DNA from: a virus
Length of the DNA stretch: 41,097 nucleotides
Virus record (IMG/VR): IMGVR_UViG_3300020526_000086
Span: 1-41,097 of that record
Reading direction: 5' to 3' (one strand)
This document shows positions 1-5,419 of the stretch, piece by piece. The notes under the pieces are model-generated. The model was not told the origin of the DNA. It searched no databases and saw nothing but the letters and a program-made list of their open reading frames with translations. The position numbers and the translations under genes are program-made. The first letter of the stretch is position 1, and each line of letters opens with the position of its first letter.

Positions 1-42
1 CTTGACCCAGATAAACCGATTGATAAAAGATACGGTAAGTAG
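1..42 (+). CDS. C-terminal end of a gene cut by the window edge
   Basis: Frame 1 is open from the first base and reads LDPDKPIDKRYGK before a TAG stop at 40-42. Only 13 residues are visible, rich in Lys, Asp and Pro, so the product cannot be identified. The reading frame ends ten bases before the -35 box of the psbD promoter, which fits the end of a real upstream gene rather than chance. Confidence 0.45.
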   Translation, partial: LDPDKPIDKRYGK

Positions 43-51
43 AAATCTCTA

Positions 52-80
52 TTGACCTATTTTGTGAAGTATTGTAAACT
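52..80 (+). promoter_or_regulatory. sigma70-type promoter of psbD
   Basis: TTGACC (52-57) and TAAACT (75-80) are separated by exactly 17 bases, a good match to the host housekeeping sigma consensus. Transcription would start near 87, giving a leader of about 23 bases with GGAGG at 101-105 before the psbD ATG at 110. Confidence 0.65.
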
Positions 81-109
81 AAATATGAGAAATACTAAAA
101 GGAGGATTG

Positions 110-1171
110 ATGGTATCTTCATCACTTTCATTACCAAACCAACAACGAAGTTGGTTTGATTTACTTGATGATTGGTTGAAAAGAGATAGGTTTGTTTTTA
201 TTGGTTGGTCTGGTTTACTTTTTATGCCTTGTGCTTACCTAGCATTAGGTGGATGGTTTACTGGAATTACATTCGTCACGAGTTTTTATACACACGGTCT
301 AGCATCCTCATTTCTAGAAGGTTGTAATGCGTTGACAGCAGCTGTGTCAACCCCTGCAGATGCTATGGGTCATTCTCTTCTTCTGCTCTGGGGTCCTGAG
401 GCTCAAGGGGATATCGTCCGATGGTTCCAACTTGGGGGACTCTGGACTTTTGTGGCACTCCACGGCGCCTTTAGTTTGATTGGATTTATGCTCAGGCAGT
501 TTGAGATTGCCCGTCTTGTAGGTATTCGTCCTTATAACGCAATCGCATTCTCTGGTCCTATTGCAGTATTTGTTTCTGTATTCCTGATGTATCCACTGGG
601 TCAATCCAGTTGGTTCTTTGCACCTTCCTTTGGGGTTGCTGCTATCTTCAGATTCCTTCTATTCCTTCAGGGTTTCCATAACTGGACACTCAATCCCTTC
701 CATATGATGGGAGTTGCTGGTATCCTTGGTGGAGCACTACTCTGTGCAATTCACGGAGCAACTGTAGAAAACACTCTATTTGAAGATAGTGATCAAGCAA
801 ACACTTTCAAAGCATTTGAACCAACACAAGAGGAAGAAACCTACTCTATGGTTACTGCTAATAGATTCTGGTCTCAGATTTTTGGTATTGCTTTTAGTAA
901 CAAGCGTTGGCTTCATTTCTTTATGTTGTTTGTACCTGTAATGGGTCTTTGGACCTCCAGTATCGGTATTATTGGTCTTGCCCTTAATCTTCGTGCTTAC
1001 GATTTTGTTTCTCAGGAGATTCGTGCTGCTGAAGACCCGGAATTCGAAACTTTCTATACAAAGAACGTGCTTCTTAACGAAGGCTTGCGTGCCTGGATGG
1101 CTCCAGTAGATCAACCTCATGAAAATTTTGTGCTGCCAGAGGAAGTTCTTCCGAGGGGCAATGCTCTGTGA
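110..1171 (+). CDS. psbD: Photosystem II D2 reaction-centre protein
   Basis: This encodes the D2 protein, which with D1 binds P680, pheophytin, QA and the non-haem iron in the thylakoid membrane. The 353-residue product is full length for cyanobacterial D2 and reads with D2 features throughout: the [16 protein letters not shown] amino end, [14 protein letters not shown] with the chlorophyll-ligand His, the [17 protein letters not shown] loop and the LPRGNAL carboxy end. ATG at 110 is chosen over TTG at 107 because GGAGG (101-105) lies four bases before it. The gene has its own promoter and terminator. Its codon use looks more GC-rich than the small genes that follow, as expected for a host-derived gene. 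Phage psbD is known to replace turned-over D2 so that photosynthesis continues during infection. psbA is not in this window. Confidence 0.98.
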   Translation: MVSSSLSLPNQQRSWFDLLDDWLKRDRFVFIGWSGLLFMPCAYLALGGWFTGITFVTSFYTHGLASSFLEGCNALTAAVSTPADAMGHSLLLLWGPEAQGDIVRWFQLGGLWTFVALHGAFSLIGFMLRQFEIARLVGIRPYNAIAFSGPIAVFVSVFLMYPLGQSSWFFAPSFGVAAIFRFLLFLQGFHNWTLNPFHMMGVAGILGGALLCAIHGATVENTLFEDSDQANTFKAFEPTQEEETYSMVTANRFWSQIFGIAFSNKRWLHFFMLFVPVMGLWTSSIGIIGLALNLRAYDFVSQEIRAAEDPEFETFYTKNVLLNEGLRAWMAPVDQPHENFVLPEEVLPRGNAL

Positions 1172-1178
1172 TATACTG

Positions 1179-1201
1179 GGAGGGGCAACCCTCCTTTTTT
1201 T
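1179..1201 (+). terminator. Intrinsic terminator after psbD
   Basis: GGAGGG (1179-1184), a GCAA tetraloop and CCCTCC (1189-1194) form a perfect 6-bp GC-rich stem followed by seven T residues (1195-1201). It starts eight bases after the psbD stop and separates psbD from the next genes. Confidence 0.9.
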
Positions 1202-1333
1202 ATGATTAGTTCAGAAACTCCTTATAAGTTGGCAGAAATTATCAGAGACACTTGGCCTCAGATATATAGAGTAACATCAAATAAAAAAGATGAAAAAAGT
1301 AGCAGTATTCGGATCCGCAAGAACGAGTCCTGA
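1202..1333 (+). CDS. Possible 43-residue peptide overlapping the LOG gene
   Basis: An ATG directly after the psbD terminator opens a frame starting MISSETPYKLAEIIRDTWP and ending at TGA 1331-1333, overlapping the LOG gene by 44 bases in another frame. The first 29 residues look like a helical protein, but the tail lies inside the neighbouring gene and no Shine-Dalgarno sequence is visible before the ATG. It could be a real microprotein, the remnant of a longer gene, or leader sequence. Confidence 0.3.
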   Translation: MISSETPYKLAEIIRDTWPQIYRVTSNKKDEKSSSIRIRKNES

Positions 1334-1838
1334 TTCTGGTCTTTATCAAGCAGTAGAAAAACTTGGTAAAAATATTGCAGCAGAAGGTTGGGTAGTAGTT
1401 ACTGGAGGTGGTCCAGGAACTATGGAGGCAGCAAACAAAGGAGCAATGAGTGCTTGTATGGGCAATTCTCTATGTTCTGTTGCAGAAGCAATCTATCTAC
1501 CCTTTGAAGATGGAGTGAATCCTTATGTTCAAGAATATGAAAAGCATCAGACATTCTATTCAAGATTGCATACATTCTCAGAATGCGATGCTTTTATTGT
1601 GACTCCTGGTGGTATTGGAACTCTTCTTGAGATGGCAATGATTTATCAGTTGGTTCAAGTTAATCATATTGATAAGAAACCGATTATTTGTGTAGGTAGA
1701 ATGTGGAGAACACTTAAGCATTGGATTGAAGATGAGATGCTTGATAATGGATTTCTTAATAATGAAGAGATGAAACTAATTCATTATGTTGATAGATTTT
1801 CAGAGGCAACTCATTTATTAAAAGGACTTCTTACTTAG
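1290..1838 (+). CDS. LOG-family protein (nucleoside monophosphate phosphoribohydrolase-like)
   Basis: The 182-residue product has a Rossmann-like fold with the two family signatures: VVTGGGPGTMEAANKGA (residues 37-53) and PGGIGTLLEM (106-115). LOG proteins, often mislabelled lysine decarboxylases, cleave the N-glycosidic bond of nucleoside 5'-monophosphates, releasing base and ribose 5-phosphate; plant and bacterial members activate cytokinins. The usual short RK motif between the signatures is here FYSRLHTF, so the substrate is uncertain. Length is normal for the family. The gene lies between the psbD terminator and a run of small phage genes. In a phage it could take part in nucleotide salvage during host-DNA breakdown, which is inference. 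Confidence 0.85.
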   Translation: MKKVAVFGSARTSPDSGLYQAVEKLGKNIAAEGWVVVTGGGPGTMEAANKGAMSACMGNSLCSVAEAIYLPFEDGVNPYVQEYEKHQTFYSRLHTFSECDAFIVTPGGIGTLLEMAMIYQLVQVNHIDKKPIICVGRMWRTLKHWIEDEMLDNGFLNNEEMKLIHYVDRFSEATHLLKGLLT

Positions 1839-1847
1839 TTTAATTAT

Positions 1848-2060
1848 ATGAACTTTACAATCTTTACAAATACTTCTGATTTGCTATATGATAAGCATAA
1901 CTACAAATTAGTTAAAAATAATAAGAAAACTATTATTTTTGATAATTGGGAAGATGCAAAATCTTATTGGTTTAAAAATGTATCCCTTGGCAATTTAAAT
2001 TACTTCGAAATTTTAGATAAAGACACTTTAAATAAAAATGAAAAAAAGAAAGGATTTTAA
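1848..2060 (+). CDS. Hypothetical 70-residue protein
   Basis: A small AT-rich gene nine bases after the LOG stop. The product begins MNFTIFTNTSDLLYDKHNY and is rich in Asn, Lys and aromatic residues, with no signal peptide, membrane segment or recognisable motif. The middle (NWEDAKSYWFKN) could form an amphipathic helix. It ends three bases before the next gene, so the two are probably cotranscribed. No function is assigned. Confidence 0.6.
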   Translation: MNFTIFTNTSDLLYDKHNYKLVKNNKKTIIFDNWEDAKSYWFKNVSLGNLNYFEILDKDTLNKNEKKKGF

Positions 2061-2063
2061 ATA

Positions 2064-2363
2064 ATGAAAATGTATAATGAAGAATATTTCTCAGTGATTG
2101 AAACTAAAACTGGTAGAAAGATTGCTGATTGTGGTGAAGAAGAAGATGCATTAATGATAGTTTCTTTTGATCCCCAAAATAGAACTATCACAAAAAATAA
2201 ATTTTTGATGGGACAAGTTGTTGATATTGAAGTTCAAAAAACATTACCAACTACAAATATAGAAAAAGTATATAATAACAATAACTTCACAAAAAACAAA
2301 AAAGAACTAAAGCAGCACTATATATCTTTGCCTGGAGGTGAAGGAATTCCAGTCATAGTATAA
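2064..2363 (+). CDS. Hypothetical 99-residue protein
   Basis: The amino half reads like a small beta-rich domain (FSVIETKTGRKIADCGEEED, then ALMIVSFDPQNRTI), with a strand, turn and strand pattern. The carboxy half is a polar Asn/Lys-rich linker ending in LPGGEGIPVIV. Its stop TAA shares a base with the ATG of the next gene, so translation is probably coupled. Small proteins of this kind are frequent between core genes in T4-like cyanophages. The family was not recognised. Confidence 0.6.
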   Translation: MKMYNEEYFSVIETKTGRKIADCGEEEDALMIVSFDPQNRTITKNKFLMGQVVDIEVQKTLPTTNIEKVYNNNNFTKNKKELKQHYISLPGGEGIPVIV

Positions 2364-2554
2364 TGCATCCCAGGAAACATAAACAATTAAAAAATCAAAG
2401 AAAGAAAAGGATGTATACGCCCGAAGGGTATATAAATGATCCACCAGATACTAAATGCCCTTATTGTGGAAAAGAAAAAAAACCTTGTTCTCATATAAAC
2501 AGTTTATCTCGTGCTTGGGCTAGGCAATCGTGCAAAAAGAAAAACAATAGTTAA
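2363..2554 (+). CDS. Small basic protein with a zinc-knuckle-like Cys cluster
   Basis: The 63-residue product is highly basic at both ends. Between them, CPYCGKEKKPCSH carries a CxxC pair followed by Cys and His, which could form a small treble-clef or zinc knuckle. The amino end (MHPRKHKQLKNQRKKRM) would bind nucleic acid. The gene overlaps its predecessor by one base and is followed by a hairpin terminator at 2608-2649, so it closes the transcription unit. A role in binding nucleic acid is inferred from composition only. Confidence 0.55.
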   Translation: MHPRKHKQLKNQRKKRMYTPEGYINDPPDTKCPYCGKEKKPCSHINSLSRAWARQSCKKKNNS

Positions 2555-2607
2555 TATATAATATAAGTTAGACATTTTTATGCCTAATACAAATTTAAAT
2601 TTATTTC

Positions 2608-2649
2608 AATAACCTCTTCGCACAAATGTGTGCTAGGGGTTATTTTTGT
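2608..2649 (+). terminator. Two-tier hairpin terminator
   Basis: AATAACC (2608-2614) pairs with GGTTATT (2638-2644), enclosing an inner stem GCACA (2620-2624) with TGTGC (2629-2633). A T-rich stretch follows. It lies in the 124-base gap before the HNH gene and would end the transcript of the small genes upstream. Nothing else could be made out in the AT-rich sequence at 2555-2607. Confidence 0.6.
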
Positions 2650-2678
2650 AAGTTTTTTTACCAAAAAATAAAAGATTT

Positions 2679-3059
2679 ATGGATGTTTTAAATTCTCCCC
2701 AAGACTTTTTATATAATTTGAAAGCTTCTACATCCTCAGAAGCAAAAAGATTATGGAAACAATCAATAAAGGAAAAATGGAATCATTCATGTGCTTATTG
2801 CGGAACAAAGGATGGAGAATTAACAATAGATCATATAGTTCCTCAAATGAAAGGGGGCAACGATCATATAACTAATGTTCTCTGCTGTTGTGAGAAGTGC
2901 AATCATTCTAAAGGGCATGAAAATTGGGAAACTTGGTTTCACAATCAAAAATTCTTTACAAGAGAAAGATATGATGCTATACTTCGTTGGCAAAGACAAA
3001 TGTTGGAAAAGGAATTAACACTCTATAAGTATAAACCAAGGAGAAATAAAGTATTATGA
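2679..3059 (+). CDS. HNH endonuclease
   Basis: The 126-residue product carries a compact HNH (beta-beta-alpha metal) nuclease fold: CAYC (residues 38-41), DHIVP with the catalytic Asp-His pair (51-52), the conserved Asn in HITNVL (66), and a second CxxC in CCEKCNHSKGH. Two CxxC pairs hold a structural zinc. It is a free-standing enzyme with little beyond the nuclease domain. Such genes are common in cyanophages, either as homing endonucleases or as host-DNA nucleases. It overlaps the glutaredoxin gene by four bases (ATGA), so translation is coupled. Which DNA it cuts cannot be told. Confidence 0.9.
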   Translation: MDVLNSPQDFLYNLKASTSSEAKRLWKQSIKEKWNHSCAYCGTKDGELTIDHIVPQMKGGNDHITNVLCCCEKCNHSKGHENWETWFHNQKFFTRERYDAILRWQRQMLEKELTLYKYKPRRNKVL

Positions 3060-3292
3060 ATATTAAAATTTACAGCAGATCTGGTTGCCCATATTGTGAT
3101 AAGATCAAGACTGTTTTGAATCAAAAAGATATTGAGTTTACATCTTATGAATTAGATGAAGATTTTAATCGAGATGAATTTTATGCAGAATTTGGAACGG
3201 GAACTACATTCCCACAAATCATTTATAATGATCAAAAATTAGGAGGTTGTTCCGATGCAGTTAATTACTTCATCCAAAACAATATCATCTAA
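3056..3292 (+). CDS. Glutaredoxin
   Basis: The 78-residue product is a full-length small glutaredoxin. CPYC (residues 11-14) is the dithiol active site, TTFPQI holds the cis-proline, and GGCSDA is the glutathione-binding turn. It would reduce disulfides with glutathione in the host cytoplasm; in T4-like phages the usual client is ribonucleotide reductase, which is not in this window. Its ATG overlaps the HNH stop, and the next gene starts on the base after its own stop. Confidence 0.93.
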   Translation: MNIKIYSRSGCPYCDKIKTVLNQKDIEFTSYELDEDFNRDEFYAEFGTGTTFPQIIYNDQKLGGCSDAVNYFIQNNII

Positions 3293-3478
3293 ATGGGTTC
3301 TATAAATAATCCAGACACACTAGAAATGAATAAGGGTGTCGAATTGCTACTTAGAAATAGGAGGGAGAAAAAAAATTTAGAGACTAAACAGAAAAAGTTT
3401 GGTTTTTCGAAAAAAATTTCTCTCTTTACGAGGGAAATTGAAATAAATTTTTTTATTTCTTTAATTGAAAAAAGATAA
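3293..3478 (+). CDS. Hypothetical 61-residue basic protein
   Basis: The gene starts immediately after the glutaredoxin stop. The amino part (GSINNPDTLEMNKGVELLLR) looks like a conserved helical phage domain, and small proteins beginning with a similar NPDT...MN.GVE pattern follow glutaredoxin in other cyanophages as far as I recall. The carboxy part is Lys/Phe-rich and lies over an RNA hairpin (3415-3439), so it may be poorly constrained. Function unknown. Confidence 0.5.
   Translation: MGSINNPDTLEMNKGVELLLRNRREKKNLETKQKKFGFSKKISLFTREIEINFFISLIEKR
3415..3439 (+). other. RNA hairpin inside the 61-residue gene
   Basis: AATTTCTCTC (3415-3424) and GAGGGAAATT (3430-3439) pair over ten positions with one G-T wobble and a five-base loop. 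A run of seven T begins about eight bases later. It resembles a weak or displaced terminator or a processing site before the gene at 3499, but it lies within an open frame. Confidence 0.35.
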
Positions 3479-3498
3479 CTCTCTCGGAGGAACTAAAA

Positions 3499-3726
3499 AT
3501 GTTAGCAGCAGAACTCACAATTTTTTCTTTGGTTTCATTTTTATTTTTATTGGTTGGTGGAGTGATTGGTTGGCTAACAAAGCAACATGTATATAGCACG
3601 CAACAGTTGCAAGTATATACACATCCAGAAATGTTTGATAATAATGGAAATGTAATTCCAGATGAAATAATAGCAGTACGATTTGAGAATGACCATGACT
3701 ACGACGAAGACGAAGACGAAGACTGA
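3499..3726 (+). CDS. Small single-pass membrane protein with an acidic tail
   Basis: GGAGG (3485-3489) precedes the ATG. The 75-residue product opens with a hydrophobic helix (about residues 5-27, TIFSLVSFLFLLVGGVIGWL), probably an inner-membrane anchor. A short soluble domain contains YTHPEMFDNNGNVIPDEI, and the protein ends in alternating Asp/Glu (DYDEDEDED). The DNA of this tail is a GACGAA repeat that also encodes the start of the next protein in another frame. The domain is of a kind common in T4-like cyanophages, but its function is unknown. Confidence 0.75.
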   Translation: MLAAELTIFSLVSFLFLLVGGVIGWLTKQHVYSTQQLQVYTHPEMFDNNGNVIPDEIIAVRFENDHDYDEDEDED

Positions 3727-4261
3727 ACCAAAAACAGTTAAATTGCCTCCAAAACCATTTGCTTTTGAAGTTCTTTCTTTAGTTTCAAAGCAAAGATCAA
3801 ATGCCAAAAAAGTAGAACTCCTTAAAGAGTACGAGCATGATTCTTTGAAGGCAATTTTTATTTGGAACTTTGATGAGAGTATAATTTCAATGCTTCCCCC
3901 AGGTGAAGTTCCATATTTTGGTGATAATGATTTTAAGACTTCAACCATGACTGAAAGAATTCAGCAGGCAGTTGATACAATGGGGGATTTGAGTTCAGAA
4001 TCTATTGGTGCATCGGACCAAAAACATACAGCAATTAGAACCGAGTATACAAAGTTTTATAATTTTATTAAGGGTGGCAATGACTCTTTAAGCTCTTTGC
4101 GAAGGGAAAATATTTTTATTAATCTTTTAGAAGGAATGCATCCTTTAGAAGCAGAAATTCTTTGTTTATGTAAAGATAAAAAACTTCAAGAAAAATATAA
4201 AATTACAAAGGAATTAGTATCTGAAGCATATCCTGATATTACTTGGGGAGGTAGGAGTTAA
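3695..4261 (+). CDS. Conserved cyanophage protein of about 188 residues
   Basis: The frame is open from TTG 3683, with ATG codons at 3689 and 3695; 3695 is chosen because GAGA (3685-3688) lies six bases before it. The amino end is Thr/Lys alternation followed by a Pro-rich stretch, all over the repeat shared with the upstream gene. The body is helical and soluble (FEVLSLVSKQRSNAKKVELL, later EGMHPLEAEILCLCKDKKL) and ends AYPDITWGGRS. I recall proteins of this type as a conserved uncharacterised family of T4-like cyanophages (perhaps DUF6433), without a known role. The stop shares a base with the next ATG. Confidence 0.75.
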   Translation: MTTTKTKTKTEPKTVKLPPKPFAFEVLSLVSKQRSNAKKVELLKEYEHDSLKAIFIWNFDESIISMLPPGEVPYFGDNDFKTSTMTERIQQAVDTMGDLSSESIGASDQKHTAIRTEYTKFYNFIKGGNDSLSSLRRENIFINLLEGMHPLEAEILCLCKDKKLQEKYKITKELVSEAYPDITWGGRS

Positions 4262-4518
4262 TGATAAAAATTCTCCATCAAGATTGCGATCCCGAACTTG
4301 CAAATGATCGTAGTTTACCATACACGGCATATCTAGTTAATTATGAAGATGATGGAGTTAAAAAGTATGACATTGTTATTTGTAATAAAAAAATAGATAT
4401 TTTTGATTATTACTGGGACAAGTATAGAGAAGGATTAAAAAATTTTAAACAAAGTGAGGGAAGAACTAATCCAAAACTTTGGGGAGTTCAGGTAAAGGAG
4501 TCTAAAAAGAAAAAATGA
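4261..4518 (+). CDS. Hypothetical 85-residue protein
   Basis: The product is a small alpha/beta protein (LPYTAYLVNYEDDGVKKYDI, then VICNKKIDIFDYYWDKYREG) ending in a basic tail. No motif is recognised. The ATG shares a base with the upstream stop and the stop overlaps the next ATG (ATGA), so the genes at 3499-4697 form one tightly coupled series. Function unknown. Confidence 0.65.
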   Translation: MIKILHQDCDPELANDRSLPYTAYLVNYEDDGVKKYDIVICNKKIDIFDYYWDKYREGLKNFKQSEGRTNPKLWGVQVKESKKKK

Positions 4519-4697
4519 ATGAAGACTTTCAACGTATTCTTAGAGAAGAATTAAAAAAAGAATTTGAAGAACAGATGGGAGTATCTGTTAATCAAACTGA
4601 ACTTAAAAAAGTAATAAAGGAATATAAAAAAATTAAAAAATTCCAAAAGACTTCTTTGTATCAAGTAATGCAAATGGATAAAAAAGAAAAAAAGTAA
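4515..4697 (+). CDS. Hypothetical 60-residue charged helical protein
   Basis: The product is almost entirely charged helix (MNEDFQRILREELKKEFEEQ at the start, then LKKVIKEYKKIKKFQKTS), with a probable short coiled coil. It overlaps its predecessor by four bases and ends inside the left arm of the 12-bp inverted repeat at 4695-4730. It closes the coupled series. Function unknown. Confidence 0.6.
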   Translation: MNEDFQRILREELKKEFEEQMGVSVNQTELKKVIKEYKKIKKFQKTSLYQVMQMDKKEKK

Positions 4698-4730
4698 TTT
4701 CGTAAAATTGTATCAAACTTTACGAAATTA
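4695..4730. repeat. 12-bp perfect inverted repeat before a promoter
   Basis: TAATTTCGTAAA (4695-4706) and TTTACGAAATTA (4719-4730) are exact inverted copies around a 12-base loop. The right arm ends one base before the -35 box of the promoter at 4732-4760. It could be an AT-rich terminator stem of the upstream series (no clear T-run on the plus strand) or a dyad operator for a dimeric regulator. Confidence 0.75.
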
Positions 4731-4731
4731 C

Positions 4732-4760
4732 TTGACTATATACAGCAACGGGTCTAGTAT
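4732..4760 (+). promoter_or_regulatory. sigma70-type promoter of the microprotein operon
   Basis: TTGACT (4732-4737) and TAGTAT (4755-4760) are 17 bases apart, very close to consensus. Transcription would start near 4767, directly before the first aptamer module at 4768, so the transcript would begin with the RNA switch. Confidence 0.8.
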
Positions 4761-4767
4761 GACCCTA

Positions 4768-4851
4768 CGTTCATCAGAGACAACTCTGACGCAAGTAGGA
4801 CGGCGGAACGGAACGTTCATCCCAATGGGACGCAAACCGCCCGAAGGAACG
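4768..4851 (+). promoter_or_regulatory. Tandem glutamine-aptamer-like RNA (glnA / Downstream-peptide type)
   Basis: Two modules lie in a row. Module 1 (4768-4810) has CGTTCATC, a CAGAG/CTCTG hairpin, GACGCAAGTAGG and a closing GAACG. Module 2 (4814-4851) has CGTTCATC, a CCCA/TGGG hairpin, GACGCAAAC, CCGAAG and a closing GAACG. As I recall, the elements CGTTCAYC, GACGNAAGTAGG and CCGAAGGAACG are the conserved core of the glutamine-binding glnA and Downstream-peptide (glutamine-II) RNAs, found in cyanobacteria and cyanophages before short peptide genes, which is the setting here. GGCGG (4802-4806) could also pair with CCGCC (4837-4841) across the modules. Module 2 departs from GNAAGTAGG, so the pair may be one pseudoknotted unit rather than two independent aptamers. 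Confidence 0.8.
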
Positions 4852-4866
4852 GGACCTAAAAATCTC

Positions 4867-4882
4867 ATTTCTTTGGAGAAAT
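4867..4882 (+). promoter_or_regulatory. Hairpin over the ribosome-binding site of the first microprotein
   Basis: ATTTCT (4867-4872) and AGAAAT (4877-4882) are perfect inverted copies around TTGG. The Shine-Dalgarno GGAG (4875-4878) lies in the loop and right arm, eight bases before the ATG at 4887. It could act as the expression platform of the upstream RNA switch. Confidence 0.45.
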
Positions 4883-4886
4883 CCTC

Positions 4887-5024
4887 ATGGCTAAAGTAGT
4901 ATATCGGGGCATCGAATATGATACTCAGAAACGTATTGAGTACCAACAACAAATGATGCAACAACCCCAACAATACAACGAAACCTATCGTGGTATTAAG
5001 TTTGTAAAAGAGGGGCATAAGTGA
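4887..5024 (+). CDS. DUF4278-like microprotein (45 residues)
   Basis: The product begins MAKVVYRGIEYD and ends with TYRGIKFVKEGHK, separated by a Gln/Met-rich stretch. The repeated YRG-(I/V)-x-(Y/F) motif is the signature of DUF4278, a family of short cyanobacterial and cyanophage proteins of unknown function. The gene lies directly downstream of the tandem aptamer, which is the usual position of Downstream-peptide genes. Its TGA overlaps the next ATG. In glutamine-responsive cyanobacterial systems, peptides of this kind have been linked to nitrogen status, so a role in tuning host nitrogen metabolism is plausible but unproven. Confidence 0.8.
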   Translation: MAKVVYRGIEYDTQKRIEYQQQMMQQPQQYNETYRGIKFVKEGHK

Positions 5025-5119
5025 TGAAAAAACTTAATGTGCTTCAATTAATTAAAGAGCAAAAGCAGAAAGAGCAACGTCGTCATGAAGCACTTCTTGT
5101 AAATGCAGGAGCAAAATAA
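5024..5119 (+). CDS. Microprotein of 31 residues
   Basis: The ATG overlaps the previous stop (ATGA) and the frame ends at TAA 5117-5119, where the next ATG begins. The product (MKKLNVLQLIKEQKQKEQRR, then HEALLVNAGAK) is one charged amphipathic helix. Its place in a chain of four overlapping start/stop junctions is the main evidence that it is translated. Function unknown. Confidence 0.55.
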   Translation: MKKLNVLQLIKEQKQKEQRRHEALLVNAGAK

Positions 5120-5205
5120 TGCTTCAATTTATTGTTACCTCTAGTGCAACTATTGTATTAACAACTATTTTATTATCCGTTTATATTCAATGGTTATATA
5201 AATGA
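5119..5205 (+). CDS. Membrane micropeptide of 28 residues
   Basis: The ATG shares a base with the previous TAA, and the TGA overlaps the next ATG. The product is essentially one transmembrane helix (FIVTSSATIVLTTILLSVYI) with a short WLYK end. It may sit in the plasma or thylakoid membrane. Function unknown. Confidence 0.5.
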   Translation: MLQFIVTSSATIVLTTILLSVYIQWLYK

Positions 5206-5372
5206 TGGATTATCACTACCATTCGGATGATATTGATAAAGATAACAGACCACCTGCTTGTTATCAATTAACTTATAGGGGATGCAAATATTGGTCTTGC
5301 TATAAAATACATCTTCGAGAATGGTTTGAAAAAGTCTTAACTATAGATCCAATATTTAATAAGAGGAGTTGA
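5202..5372 (+). CDS. Microprotein of 56 residues with a YRG motif
   Basis: The product begins MMDYHYHSDDIDKDNRPPAC and contains LTYRGCKYWSCY, resembling the LTYRG(V)xY start of DUF4278 domains, then a Trp-containing helix (HLREWFEKVLTIDPIF). It is the last gene of the coupled chain of four, and its stop lies in the loop of the terminator at 5362-5388. The two flanking members of the operon thus share a YRG motif, suggesting related or cooperating peptides. Four Cys/His-rich positions could bind metal. Function unknown. Confidence 0.6.
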   Translation: MMDYHYHSDDIDKDNRPPACYQLTYRGCKYWSCYKIHLREWFEKVLTIDPIFNKRS

Positions 5373-5388
5373 CTACTCCTCTTTTTTT
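5362..5388 (+). terminator. Intrinsic terminator of the microprotein operon
   Basis: AGAGGAGT (5362-5369) and ACTCCTCT (5375-5382) form a perfect 8-bp stem with a TGACT loop, followed by seven T residues. The stop codon of the last microprotein lies in the loop. The unit from promoter 4732 to terminator 5388 is complete. Confidence 0.92.
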
Positions 5389-5397
5389 GTGTAAAAT
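5369..5397 (+). promoter_or_regulatory. sigma70-type promoter overlapping the terminator
   Basis: TTGACT (5369-5374) lies in the terminator loop and TAAAAT (5392-5397) follows at a spacing of exactly 17 bases. It would start transcription near 5404, shortly before the small gene at 5420 and thyX. Confidence 0.6.
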
Positions 5398-5419
5398 GAT
5401 GTGAGAAAGTACTTTTCTT

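Noticed and set aside
107-109. TTG start for psbD
   Set aside because: It lies one base after the Shine-Dalgarno sequence; the ATG at 110 has proper spacing and gives the normal D2 length.
4708-4899. 63-residue plus-strand frame between 4515-4697 and the DUF4278-like gene
   Set aside because: It starts at a TTG in the loop of the inverted repeat and runs across promoter and aptamer modules. Its residues simply follow the RNA structure.
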